This document shows positions 1 to 6,326 of a stretch of DNA of 13,438 nt, piece by piece; the stretch's first letter is position 1; the number at the start of each line of letters is the position of its first letter. The DNA comes from Treponema sp. (GTDB lineage Bacteria; Spirochaetota; Spirochaetia; Treponematales; Breznakiellaceae): NCBI GenBank assembly GCA_031281855.1, contig JAITEW010000069.1, positions 1 to 13,438 of the forward strand. The letters are read 5' to 3'. The notes under the pieces were generated by a model, which saw nothing but the letters and a program-made list of their open reading frames with translations, did no database searches and was not told the origin of the DNA. The position numbers were made by a program, and so were the translations under genes.

Positions 1-894
1 GTTCTCCGCCGTGTCCACAGCTGTAACGGTAAAGGTATAGGTGGTCCCGTTCGTGAGGCCGGCGATGGTTTTACTATTGGCCTGGTCCACCGCATCTGAT
101 TTGGGGACGGTAACGCAACTACCGCCGCCCCAGGTTATTTCGATGTAGTCCAGGCCGGCGGCCGCCGGATCGATCCGGGACAGCGTTATCTGTCCGCTGT
201 CGGGAGTTGCAGTGAGGCCGGTTACTCTTGCAGGGGGCATGGTGTTGGTGGGGGTTGCCGGGATGGAAACTCCCGTACTCCTGTTGCCGTTTCTATCCAC
301 GGTTTTGAGGGTAAAGGTGTAGGCCGTGCCGTTAGTAAGGTTGCTCCAGGTGTAGGTTTTAACTCCTTTAATTACGGTAACGGGTGCGGTCCCGCCGGTC
401 TGGTTATGAGTTATTTCAACTCTGGCAAAATCAGCGTCTATGGGGTCCGTCCAAGAGAGCATTACCGAACCGTTGCCGGGGGTTCCCACAAGAACCGTAA
501 CGTTCGCCGGGGGCGCAATGTCGCCGGGGTCAGGCGCAACGGGGGTCGCCGTTATGGGAATTCCCGTGCTCCTGTTGCCAGTTGTATCCACGGATTTGAG
601 GGTAAAGATATAGGCCGTGCCATTGGTAAGACTGCTCCAGGTGTAGGTTCTAACTCCTTTGGTTACGGTAATGGGCGTGGTCCCGCCGGTCTGGTTATGA
701 GTTATTTCAACTCTGGCAAAATCGGCGTCTATGGGGTCTGTCCAGAAGAAACTTACCTGTCTGTCGCCGGGAATTCCGGCATAGTTGGTAATATCAGCCG
801 GGGGCGTAGTGTCCCTGGAACCAGGTCCGGTAGGGCCTTCGCAGGCCGCAAAGGCGAAAACAAGGGCAATAAAGAAGGGTAAAAGGAAATTCAG
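1..894 (-). CDS. Fibronectin type III repeat lipoprotein, 3' end beyond window, start unresolved
   Basis: Read on the minus strand, an uninterrupted frame runs from about 978 to the left edge. It begins with a hydrophobic stretch (LNFLLPFFIALVFAFAAC) ending in a lipobox-like FAAC, so this should be an exported lipoprotein whose Cys at 843-841 is acylated. Behind it are at least three Fn3-like modules, each starting near a PPA motif, with a WTDPIDADFARVEITHNQ segment in the first two and a TNGTxYxFTLKxVD strand. Modules 1 and 2 are repeated at nucleotide level with a 291-bp (97-codon) period. Such proteins usually act at the cell surface in adhesion or carbohydrate binding; no catalytic domain is visible. 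Start problem: the frame has no ATG, GTG or TTG between a TAA at 981-979 and the signal sequence, and CTG at 894 is the only near-cognate codon. The coordinate 894 is therefore provisional. See the heptamer tract and the ATG at 1028. Existence of the coding frame is strong; expression in this state is doubtful. Confidence 0.8.
   Translation of the reverse strand, partial: MNFLLPFFIALVFAFAACEGPTGPGSRDTTPPADITNYAGIPGDRQVSFFWTDPIDADFARVEITHNQTGGTTPITVTKGVRTYTWSSLTNGTAYIFTLKSVDTTGNRSTGIPITATPVAPDPGDIAPPANVTVLVGTPGNGSVMLSWTDPIDADFARVEITHNQTGGTAPVTVIKGVKTYTWSNLTNGTAYTFTLKTVDRNGNRSTGVSIPATPTNTMPPARVTGLTATPDSGQITLSRIDPAAAGLDYIEITWGGGSCVTVPKSDAVDQANSKTIAGLTNGTTYTFTVTAVDTAEN
340..750 (-). repeat. Two 291-bp-period Fn3 module repeats inside the lipoprotein gene
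   Basis: The segment around 388-455 recurs at 679-746 with only a few substitutions, an offset of 291 bp (97 codons, so the frame is kept). Similarity continues at a lower level on both sides, for example 271-340 against 568-630. This indicates recent duplication or gene conversion between adjacent Fn3 modules. Confidence 0.8.
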
Positions 895-907
895 CCTACA
901 GTGCTGT

Positions 908-973
<66 letters not shown>

Positions 974-1028
974 CAATTTTAAGTATATCACAAACGAAGC
1001 GGTTCCTGCAACTAAGGTCTTGGGTCAT
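974..1028 (-). other. Candidate true 5' coding segment of the lipoprotein gene, out of frame at nine repeats
   Basis: On the minus strand an ATG at 1028-1026 is preceded by AAAGGAG (1042-1036) with a 7-nt spacer, a near-ideal Shine-Dalgarno. It opens MTQDLSCRNR and reads through the heptamer tract, then stops at TGA 893-891 after 45 codons, overlapping the start of the lipoprotein signal sequence in a different frame. The distance from this ATG to the lipoprotein codons is 2 modulo 3. Removing two copies or adding one (7 or 10 copies) fuses the ATG to the lipoprotein in frame. I infer this is the normal translation start and the present sequence is the OFF phase. A short unrelated peptide is the alternative. 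Confidence 0.5.
982..1011 (-). promoter_or_regulatory. Alternative promoter just before the heptamer tract
   Basis: Minus strand: TTGCAG (1011-1006), 18-nt spacer, TATACT (987-982). The predicted +1 is near 975, beside a TTG at 976-974. That TTG would be in frame with the lipoprotein at 8 or 11 heptamer copies. This competes with the ATG-1028 model, because the promoter would lie inside that coding segment. Confidence 0.35.
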
Positions 1029-1190
1029 AGTTTGGCTCCTTTATACAGAAATTGCTTTATTCCGCCCATACGAGCAGTTTATAGTACATGTCTATATCGT
1101 ATCCCCCTAACGCCGAAGCGGTCAAGCACTCAAGTGGGCTCATGCCCCTCCTGCCTTTGACCAACCAACTCCGCCTACCTGCGATAAAGC

Positions 1191-1329
1191 GCCAGCCCGG
1201 CCCGGAGGGACCCACCGGGCAGGCATACGGCGTCATACCAGGCGCCGCTACGGCGGCGGCATGGATGCCGCTGTTTCCATTGCTTCGCCGTCCAGCCTGC
1301 CCGGTGGGTCGCCTCCGGGCCGGGCTGGC
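1191..1329. repeat. Large GC-rich inverted repeat, arms about 34-35 bp
   Basis: The left arm 1191-1224 and right arm 1295-1329 are reverse complements except for one extra base in the right arm. The 70-bp interior contains a smaller palindrome near 1255-1271 (GCGGCAT / ATGCCGC). No ORF or T-tract goes with it. A diverged copy of the right arm lies at 11783-11830. It is most simply a non-coding repetitive palindromic element. Confidence 0.85.
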
Positions 1330-1337
1330 GGTAATAG

Positions 1338-1366
1338 TTGACGAAAAGGGAGCTATAGGACACTAT
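1338..1366 (+). promoter_or_regulatory. Predicted promoter of the small PilZ gene
   Basis: TTGACG (1338-1343), 17-nt spacer, weak -10 CACTAT (1361-1366). The predicted +1 is near 1373, 3 nt before the ATG at 1376. The -35 is strong and the -10 poor. No Shine-Dalgarno lies close to the ATG. Confidence 0.4.
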
Positions 1367-1375
1367 CAAAGTACC

Positions 1376-1732
1376 ATGGTTGAAAACCGGAAAAGTCTTA
1401 GATACCAGACCCTTGCCAGGGCGCGGATAGAAGGGACTGAAGGGGAAACGCTGCTAAAAGATCTCAGCATAACCGGCTGCTGTGTGGAATGTACCATGTA
1501 TATGGACATCCAACCCAATGCGCAGTACAAAATAGCGGTCTTTCCCGAAACCGCCGCAGGGATTGGGGAGTTTGAACTTTTGGCGGAATCCAAATGGGTC
1601 AGGACTTCGGGTTATTCCTGTGAAATCGGGTTCGCTATTCTCAAGTCCCCTAAGGGCCGTTTGTTTCAGCGTTATGTTGATTATCTAAGCTGGCGTTCCT
1701 CTTTAGGCGCCGGAGCTTCCGCGGCCCTATGA
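1376..1732 (+). CDS. Single-domain PilZ protein, probable c-di-GMP receptor
   Basis: The 118-residue product carries both hallmark c-di-GMP motifs of PilZ: RxxxR as R5-K-S-L-R9 and DxSxxG as D29-L-S-I-T-G34, followed by a beta-rich body and a helical tail. By family it should bind cyclic di-GMP in the cytoplasm and pass the signal to an unknown partner. Start choice: the frame is open to 1088, but PilZ homology begins at MVENRKSLRY, and the upstream codons lie in the palindrome. ATG 1376 follows a TTGACG promoter. The stop overlaps the ATG of the next gene (ATGA, 4 bp), so translation of the two is probably coupled. No output domain is present. Confidence 0.85.
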   Translation: MVENRKSLRYQTLARARIEGTEGETLLKDLSITGCCVECTMYMDIQPNAQYKIAVFPETAAGIGEFELLAESKWVRTSGYSCEIGFAILKSPKGRLFQRYVDYLSWRSSLGAGASAAL

Positions 1733-2727
1733 GTTCCTATCCCCAGGGAGCCCCTGCGGGAGTCCCTCTGGCGGGCAGGATGTATCAGGCTATCCCAGGA
1801 TTTGAAGATCACCTCGAAAAAGAGCTTGGCCCCGGCTGCCAATGGCAGGGGCCTCTTGTTTTTGCCCCACAGGGAGCGGCTCCTGTATCCGCTCCCGGGG
1901 ATATGCCCGGCGGGAGTTCCGGCGGGGTTTTCTGGCACCTGAACGCCTGGCTTAACCCGGTGAAAATCGAATTCGATTCCATAAACGAAGCCGCCAACGC
2001 CCTGCGAGGGATTCAGCGCAACTGGGCCCCCTGCCTTTTTACCCAGTTCCGCCGGGGGGCACTGATTGCCGAAAAGCTCCCCAAGGTTTCCAACAAAAAG
2101 CGGCCCTTCCCGTGGCTTCTGCCGGAAGCCCCTATGGGCGCCTGGACCCTTCTGGACGCCCGAACCCTCATCGCTTCTTCCGGATGTTCAAGCCCCTTCC
2201 CCGGAGGGGTTATCGAATTTGATGAGGACCGGGAAGGGCCTCCCAGCCGGGCTTACCTCAAGCTGTGGGAAAGCCTGACCACCCTCCGCCGCTGGCCCCT
2301 GGAAGGGGAGAGGTGCCTCGATGCCGGAGCCAGCCCCGGCGGCTGGACCTGGGCCCTGGCCCGGCTGGGGGCGGAAGTCGTTGCCGTGGACCGTTCCCCC
2401 CTGGAACCCCGTATCGCCGCCCTCCGGGGGGTGAGCTTCCTGAAGCATGACGCTTTTACCTTAAAACCCCAGGATTTTGGCCCTGTAGACTGGCTTTTCT
2501 GCGACGTGATCTGTTACCCGCCGCGCCTCTATGACTGGATAGAAAAATGGCTCGCCTCGGGGCTCTGCAAAAAATTTGTCTGTACTATAAAGATGCAGGG
2601 AAGCGCCGGAGGCAGCGCGGCGGCTTCTGTTGACTTCGAGACCCCCAGGCGTTTCGCCGCTATTCCCGGCAGCACTGTGGTCCATCTTTACCACAACAAG
2701 CATGAGTTAACGTGGCTAAAGATCTAA
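1729..2727 (+). CDS. rlmM: RlmM-like 23S rRNA 2'-O-methyltransferase (FtsJ/RrmJ fold)
   Basis: The 332-residue protein has the FtsJ-type SAM-binding motif I DAGASPGGW (D198-W206), an acidic VDR at the end of the next strand, and a plausible K-D-K-E catalytic tetrad: K178 (PSRAYLKL), D259 (FCDV), K288 (TIKM) and E326 (KHELT). The order and the ends resemble E. coli RlmM, which methylates the 2'-OH of C2498 in 23S rRNA. The N-terminal part is THUMP-like in position (IPGFEDHLEKEL). The annotated ATG overlaps the PilZ stop. M18 at 1780 matches where RlmM homologues begin but has poor Shine-Dalgarno spacing, so a 17-residue extension is possible. Other FtsJ-family RNA targets cannot be excluded. 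A second rRNA methyltransferase candidate follows 45 bp downstream. Confidence 0.75.
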   Translation: MSSYPQGAPAGVPLAGRMYQAIPGFEDHLEKELGPGCQWQGPLVFAPQGAAPVSAPGDMPGGSSGGVFWHLNAWLNPVKIEFDSINEAANALRGIQRNWAPCLFTQFRRGALIAEKLPKVSNKKRPFPWLLPEAPMGAWTLLDARTLIASSGCSSPFPGGVIEFDEDREGPPSRAYLKLWESLTTLRRWPLEGERCLDAGASPGGWTWALARLGAEVVAVDRSPLEPRIAALRGVSFLKHDAFTLKPQDFGPVDWLFCDVICYPPRLYDWIEKWLASGLCKKFVCTIKMQGSAGGSAAASVDFETPRRFAAIPGSTVVHLYHNKHELTWLKI

Positions 2728-2738
2728 GCGTTATTTTC

Positions 2739-2766
2739 TCGACAAAAATACAGGATATGGTATAAT
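2739..2766 (+). promoter_or_regulatory. Strong extended -10 promoter, predicted leaderless start at 2773
   Basis: TCGACA (2739-2744), 16-nt spacer, perfect TATAAT (2761-2766) preceded by an extended TGG. Six bases separate the -10 from GTG at 2773, so the predicted +1 coincides with the start codon. The only AGGA is 17 nt upstream of GTG and would not be transcribed. Confidence 0.75.
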
Positions 2767-2772
2767 GTAATT

Positions 2773-3951
2773 GTGTCACCGACAATAACCGCAGCGGCCC
2801 TTTGCGCAGTAGGGGCGGAAAAAGTTGTATCCAATGAAATCCGGAAACTGGGGCTCCAGGTGTCCGAAGGTGGTTTCGGGAAGGTGCGTTTTAAGACCGA
2901 TCTTCCGGGCCTCTACCGGTCTCTCATGGGGCTCCGCGCCGCGGACCGGGTGCTCCTGGAAGCCGCATGGTTTCAGGCTCCCGATTTCGACGCCCTTTTC
3001 GAGGGCGCCCGTTCCGTTCCCTGGGAGGATTACATCCCTTCCGGCATGGGCCTTAAAGTAGTCAAAGTGCGGACTAACCGGTCCCGGCTCCAGGCGGAAA
3101 CCAGCATTCAGGCAGTGGTCCACAAGGCGGCCGCAGGGCGGCTCTGTGAAAAATACCGGATAAGGCGGCTTCCCGAAGGCGGGGACGCTGCGGAACTCCG
3201 GGTTTATATAGAAAAGGACCAGGTGTCCCTGCTTTTGGATCTTTCAGGGGAGCCCCTTTTTAAGCGGGGATACCGTACCGAAGGAGGGATCGCGCCGCTC
3301 CGGGAGACCACCGCTGCGGCTATCATCCTTCTTTCAGGCTGGAAGCGGAAGTATCCCCTTTACGATCCTTTTTGCGGGTCCGGTACTATAGCCGCTGAAG
3401 CCGCTATGTATGCATGGGATCTTGCCCCCGGGCTGGGGCGGCGTTTTGCGCTGGAAAAGCTTTTGATCTCCCATAAAGGGACGGAAATAGCCGTAAAAGA
3501 GGAGCTTTTAGCCAGAGCCGATTTTGACCGGCTTGTCCGCATCGCCGGAAGCGACGCTTCAGCCGGGGCTGTTGACAGCGCCAGGGCTAACCTGGAGCGG
3601 GTCCTGAAGCCTGCAAGGGGCAAAGGGGGGACGCCTGTCCTTCCTTCCTTCATGACCCTGCCTATGGAGGAAGCTGGGGTTCCGGTATGGGAAACCGCTT
3701 CTGGCGCTGAAGACGGGGCGGGCTTTATCATCACCAATCCGCCTTATGGGAAGCGTCTGGAAGATCCTGAGTCGGCAGAACGCATCTATGGGGAAATGGG
3801 GAAACTTGCCGGACATTTTCCGGGCTGGAAACTGGTTCTTATTACGGATCATCCCGGTTTTGAGTCTTTTTTCGGTAAGAAAGCCGATTCCTGCCGGGAG
3901 ATCACCAACGGGGCAATCCCTTCTTATTTGTATCAGTATGACGAGTTATAA
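2773..3951 (+). CDS. THUMP-domain class I RNA guanine-N2 methyltransferase (RlmL-N/YpsC-like)
   Basis: The 392-residue protein begins with the THUMP-containing N-terminal region typical of RlmL/YpsC proteins (AAALCAVGAEKVVSNEI, then a beta-rich segment to about residue 160). A Rossmann methyltransferase follows, with motif I DPFCGSGTI (D198-I206) and the catalytic NPPYG motif (N322-G326), used by enzymes that methylate exocyclic amines of guanine. The E. coli RlmL N-terminal half, which modifies G2445 of 23S rRNA, is the best-known relative. This is the short form without the RlmK half. The start is GTG 2773, chosen because translation from there matches the family and because the promoter -10 lies exactly one turn upstream. 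The last codons lie in a 15-bp tandem duplication. A TetR gene follows 31 bp downstream, probably in the same transcript. Confidence 0.85.
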   Translation: MSPTITAAALCAVGAEKVVSNEIRKLGLQVSEGGFGKVRFKTDLPGLYRSLMGLRAADRVLLEAAWFQAPDFDALFEGARSVPWEDYIPSGMGLKVVKVRTNRSRLQAETSIQAVVHKAAAGRLCEKYRIRRLPEGGDAAELRVYIEKDQVSLLLDLSGEPLFKRGYRTEGGIAPLRETTAAAIILLSGWKRKYPLYDPFCGSGTIAAEAAMYAWDLAPGLGRRFALEKLLISHKGTEIAVKEELLARADFDRLVRIAGSDASAGAVDSARANLERVLKPARGKGGTPVLPSFMTLPMEEAGVPVWETASGAEDGAGFIITNPPYGKRLEDPESAERIYGEMGKLAGHFPGWKLVLITDHPGFESFFGKKADSCREITNGAIPSYLYQYDEL

Positions 3952-3967
3952 AATGATGAGTTATAAA
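3938..3967 (+). repeat. 15-bp tandem duplication across the methyltransferase stop codon
   Basis: 3938-3952 and 3953-3967 are identical except at one position. The first copy contains the TAA stop (3949-3951); the second places another in-frame TAA five codons later. The second copy ends just before the TetR Shine-Dalgarno. Confidence 0.85.
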
Positions 3968-3982
3968 AAGGAGCGGTAAGAT

Positions 3983-4579
3983 ATGTCTATAGTTGTGGAG
4001 CACGATAAACGCCGCAGGGAAATTCTTGAGAAAGCCCTGGATGTTTTTATTGACGAAGGTTTTGAGGATGTTACGTTTCAGAAACTAGCGGACCGCTGCG
4101 GCATTACCAGGACTACTTTGTATATTTATTTTAAAAACAAAAAGGATATATTCAATTTTAGCATCAAGCAGCTTCTCCAGGAAGTTGAGGAAGACATTAC
4201 CGGGGTAAGGAAAGAGAAGCTTTCCCACACAAACAAGCTTGTCAGGGTGATGACTGTTATCATTGAACGTCTTGAGGAAAACCGCCGTCTTCTTTTGGTA
4301 GTGTTGAATTACCTGTTTTATATTGCCAAAAGCGACTATGATCCCGATTACCGCGTCCGCCGCCGCACGGTACGGCTCAGGCATATCCTCTCAACCATGC
4401 TCATCGAAGGGATAAAAGCCGGTGAATTTGCGGACATCAATGTTAAAGACGCCGTCGAGTTCCTCTACGGCATCCTGGAATCCGCGGTTTTCCGTCTAAC
4501 GGTGCTCCGCCGTACCGGCGCGGACGAACTCAGGCAGGCCGTGGTCCTGGCTGTGCAGCGGCTGGCAGCGGAAAGCTAA
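3983..4579 (+). CDS. TetR/AcrR family transcriptional regulator
   Basis: The 198-residue protein has an N-terminal TetR helix-turn-helix (about residues 12-58) with the usual signature: an ILEKALDVFIDEGFEDVTFQKLA helix pair, then the recognition region GITRTTLYIYFKNKKDIF. The C-terminal all-helical domain (about 65-198) would bind a ligand and dimerise; its ligand cannot be predicted. AAAAGGAG at 3966-3973 lies 9 nt before ATG 3983, a good Shine-Dalgarno. It sits 31 bp after the methyltransferase gene and converges on the PEGA gene across a perfect palindrome. No dedicated operator was identified, and a regulatory link to the adjacent RNA-modification genes is not evident. Confidence 0.92.
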   Translation: MSIVVEHDKRRREILEKALDVFIDEGFEDVTFQKLADRCGITRTTLYIYFKNKKDIFNFSIKQLLQEVEEDITGVRKEKLSHTNKLVRVMTVIIERLEENRRLLLVVLNYLFYIAKSDYDPDYRVRRRTVRLRHILSTMLIEGIKAGEFADINVKDAVEFLYGILESAVFRLTVLRRTGADELRQAVVLAVQRLAAES

Positions 4580-4584
4580 GCGCG

Positions 4585-4636
4585 TTAATTAGTGTCTGTC
4601 CATAATGTAGACACATTATGGACAGACACTAATTAA
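4585..4636. repeat. Perfect 52-bp palindrome: 24-bp arms, 4-nt loop
   Basis: Arms 4585-4608 and 4613-4636 are exact reverse complements around the loop AGAC. It lies between the convergent TetR and PEGA genes, and its right arm contains the PEGA stop (TAG on the minus strand, 4631-4629). As RNA it would form a very stable hairpin from either direction, so it could act as a bidirectional terminator. The stem is AT-rich and has no proper T-tract, and its length and perfection suggest instead paired ends of a mobile element or a MITE. Confidence 0.95.
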
Positions 4637-6263
4637 TAAGCCCTATCCCCACACCGCCGAATCCTCCAAGGGAAGAACCTCTAATCCACACGCCTCCCAG
4701 GGCGGAAAAGACCAGACTCGAAGGAGGCGGGAAAATCTTTATTTCCCCGCAGATCATAAAGGAAGGAGATCCGGGGCCTTCACCGCTTAGGGGGTATTCG
4801 GAACGTACTGAAAAGCCTGCTGTAGCATAGGTCAGCCTGGCGAGGATGCCGCCTGAAAGGAGAAGCCTCGGCGCAGGCTCCCAGGGGAAACCGCTGCTGC
4901 CGGTCCAGATGCAAGCCGGGGTCAGGAGGAAAGAAAAAGGGGCCTTAAGATCCAACTGCACAGGAAAAAAAAGTTCGATACCTGAGCCCATGCCAAAGGG
5001 GGTAGCTGCTGTTTTTTCAGCCCAGGAAAAAACAGCCCCTGCTGCAAAACCCGGGAAACCTCCTGCAGGCTTTAGAAAAGCCCATTTGATTGCGCCGCCG
5101 GCAGCGGCCCGGGCGCTTTCTCCCGAAACGGGAGTCAGGTTCAGGGCTGCGGAAATTTCCAGCCTTTCCAGCGGGGAAAGCCTGAAGCCTGCGGCAAAGG
5201 GGAGGCTCTTCCAGGCCTCTGTATAGGGAGGGCTGCCGAAGAGAAGGCCCCCTTCAATCTGGAAGGAACCGGGAGGAAGAAGGGAAACAACCGGGGCGAA
5301 AAGAAGGCCCGCTTTGGCCGAAAACAGGGTCATAGGGCGTATGTCCCTGGACGAATCCAGTTCCGCAAAAAAGGTGAAAGTTTCTTCCAAAGACCCTGAG
5401 CCTTTCCCGGACAGGGACCGGAGTTTAAGGACCAGGGAGTATTCACCGTCAGGAAGCGCCGCTCCCCAGCGGTCCATGCCGTCCCAGTCAGTAGACTGGG
5501 ACCAGCCGGTAAAAGGCCCCAGGTCCCGGGCAAAAATGAGTTCCCCCTGGCTGTCATACACCGAAAAGCTCCCTATGCCGGGAGCGGAAACCTCAAAATT
5601 CAATTCCGTGGTACCCAGGGAACCGGGATTGCCGGGGTTAAACCTGGGACGCCGCAGGGAAGCGCTCATGATGCGGAAAACCGCAGGCTTAAGGACCAGG
5701 TCCAGAGTCCGGACCGCGCCTTCTTCAATGTAAACCTGGGAAGAAACATCTTCCCAGCCAAAGGCTTTTACCCTGACAGTCCTTAGCCCCACAGGCAGGG
5801 TGAAAAGCCCCTGCACTTCATCGGCGCCGCTTTCTCCGTCAACAGTGATATGAGGGTGAAAAGGCAGCGCTTCAGGACCAGGCGCTTCAGGCGCGGCGCT
5901 TACCCGTACCAGGACCTTGCCCCTGGCTTCCTCAAGTTCTATGGTAATATCCAGAACGCTGCCCTGCCTCACTACAGCCCTGAAGCGGCGCGCCGTATAC
6001 CCGTCTTTTTCAAGCCTGAAAAAATACTGCCCTGGCCGCAGGTTCTCAAGCCTCAAAGGGGTCTGCCCGCGCTGAATACCATCGACAAGTACCCGGGCCC
6101 CTGAAGGGCTGCTCCTGATAACAATTCCCCTGCCCTCGGCTTCCACGATTTTATCCCCCGGAACAGCCCAGCCAGGCAGGGAATCAGCGGCAAGATTCAG
6201 GGGAAAAACCCAGAACCCAAGAAAAACAGAAACGCTGATTATGCGGAACAAAACCCGGCTCAT
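4629..6263 (-). CDS. PEGA-domain envelope protein with FlgD-type Ig segment and beta-rich C-terminus
   Basis: The 544-residue protein starts with a signal peptide (MSRVLFRIISVSVFLGF, likely cut after LAA around residue 26). A PEGA domain follows at about 46-112 (SSPSGARVLVDG, GQTPLRL, KDGYTARRF), then a second, weaker PEGA-like region to about 195. Next is a FlgD-like Ig segment containing SVYDSQGELIF and WDGMDRWGAALPDGEYSL. The last 220 residues alternate short amphipathic strands with Gly/Pro turns and could form an outer-membrane beta-barrel. The likely site is periplasmic or outer-membrane, with a structural or peptidoglycan-proximal role; no enzyme motif was seen. There is no Shine-Dalgarno; TATATT lies 5 nt before ATG 6263, suggesting a leaderless start. 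The stop lies inside the 4585-4636 palindrome. The barrel assignment is inference from composition. Confidence 0.82.
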   Translation of the reverse strand: MSRVLFRIISVSVFLGFWVFPLNLAADSLPGWAVPGDKIVEAEGRGIVIRSSPSGARVLVDGIQRGQTPLRLENLRPGQYFFRLEKDGYTARRFRAVVRQGSVLDITIELEEARGKVLVRVSAAPEAPGPEALPFHPHITVDGESGADEVQGLFTLPVGLRTVRVKAFGWEDVSSQVYIEEGAVRTLDLVLKPAVFRIMSASLRRPRFNPGNPGSLGTTELNFEVSAPGIGSFSVYDSQGELIFARDLGPFTGWSQSTDWDGMDRWGAALPDGEYSLVLKLRSLSGKGSGSLEETFTFFAELDSSRDIRPMTLFSAKAGLLFAPVVSLLPPGSFQIEGGLLFGSPPYTEAWKSLPFAAGFRLSPLERLEISAALNLTPVSGESARAAAGGAIKWAFLKPAGGFPGFAAGAVFSWAEKTAATPFGMGSGIELFFPVQLDLKAPFSFLLTPACIWTGSSGFPWEPAPRLLLSGGILARLTYATAGFSVRSEYPLSGEGPGSPSFMICGEIKIFPPPSSLVFSALGGVWIRGSSLGGFGGVGIGLIN

Positions 6264-6267
6264 ACTA

Positions 6268-6298
6268 TAATATAAAACTTTTTGGAAAGAAAAATGAA
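6268..6298 (-). promoter_or_regulatory. Predicted promoter of the PEGA gene, near-leaderless
   Basis: Minus strand: a weak TTCATT-like -35 (about 6298-6293), 18-nt spacer, then TATATT (6274-6269). The predicted +1 falls on the ATG at 6263-6261. No AGGAG-like sequence intervenes. Confidence 0.35.
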
Positions 6299-6313
6299 GA
6301 ACCCGCCCGGTTC
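6284..6313 (-). terminator. Weak terminator candidate after radC
   Basis: Minus strand: a short stem GAACC/GGTTC (6313-6299) around a 5-nt GC-rich loop, followed by a T-rich run (6298-6284). The stem is only 5 bp and the T-tract overlaps the predicted PEGA -35, so this is marginal. Confidence 0.3.
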
Positions 6314-6326
6314 AAGGCCGAAACTT

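Larger units (their letters stand above)
1029..1375. other. Intergenic region between divergent lipoprotein and PilZ genes
   Basis: This 347-bp stretch carries the lipoprotein Shine-Dalgarno at its left end, a large inverted repeat in its middle (1191-1329) and the predicted PilZ promoter at its right end. A plus-strand frame open from 1088 continues into PilZ, but its first 96 codons have low-complexity Ala/Pro/Arg composition and are partly encoded by the palindrome arms. I treat them as non-coding. Confidence 0.6.

Noticed and set aside
406..882. Open plus-strand frame of 158 codons
   Set aside because: It is the antisense of the Fn3 lipoprotein; its apparent internal repeats mirror the Fn3 modules, and the minus strand has a signal sequence and domain logic.
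1088..1375. N-terminal extension of the small PilZ gene, or a separate gene
   Set aside because: The composition is low-complexity, much of it is encoded by palindrome arms, and PilZ homology and the promoter point to ATG 1376.
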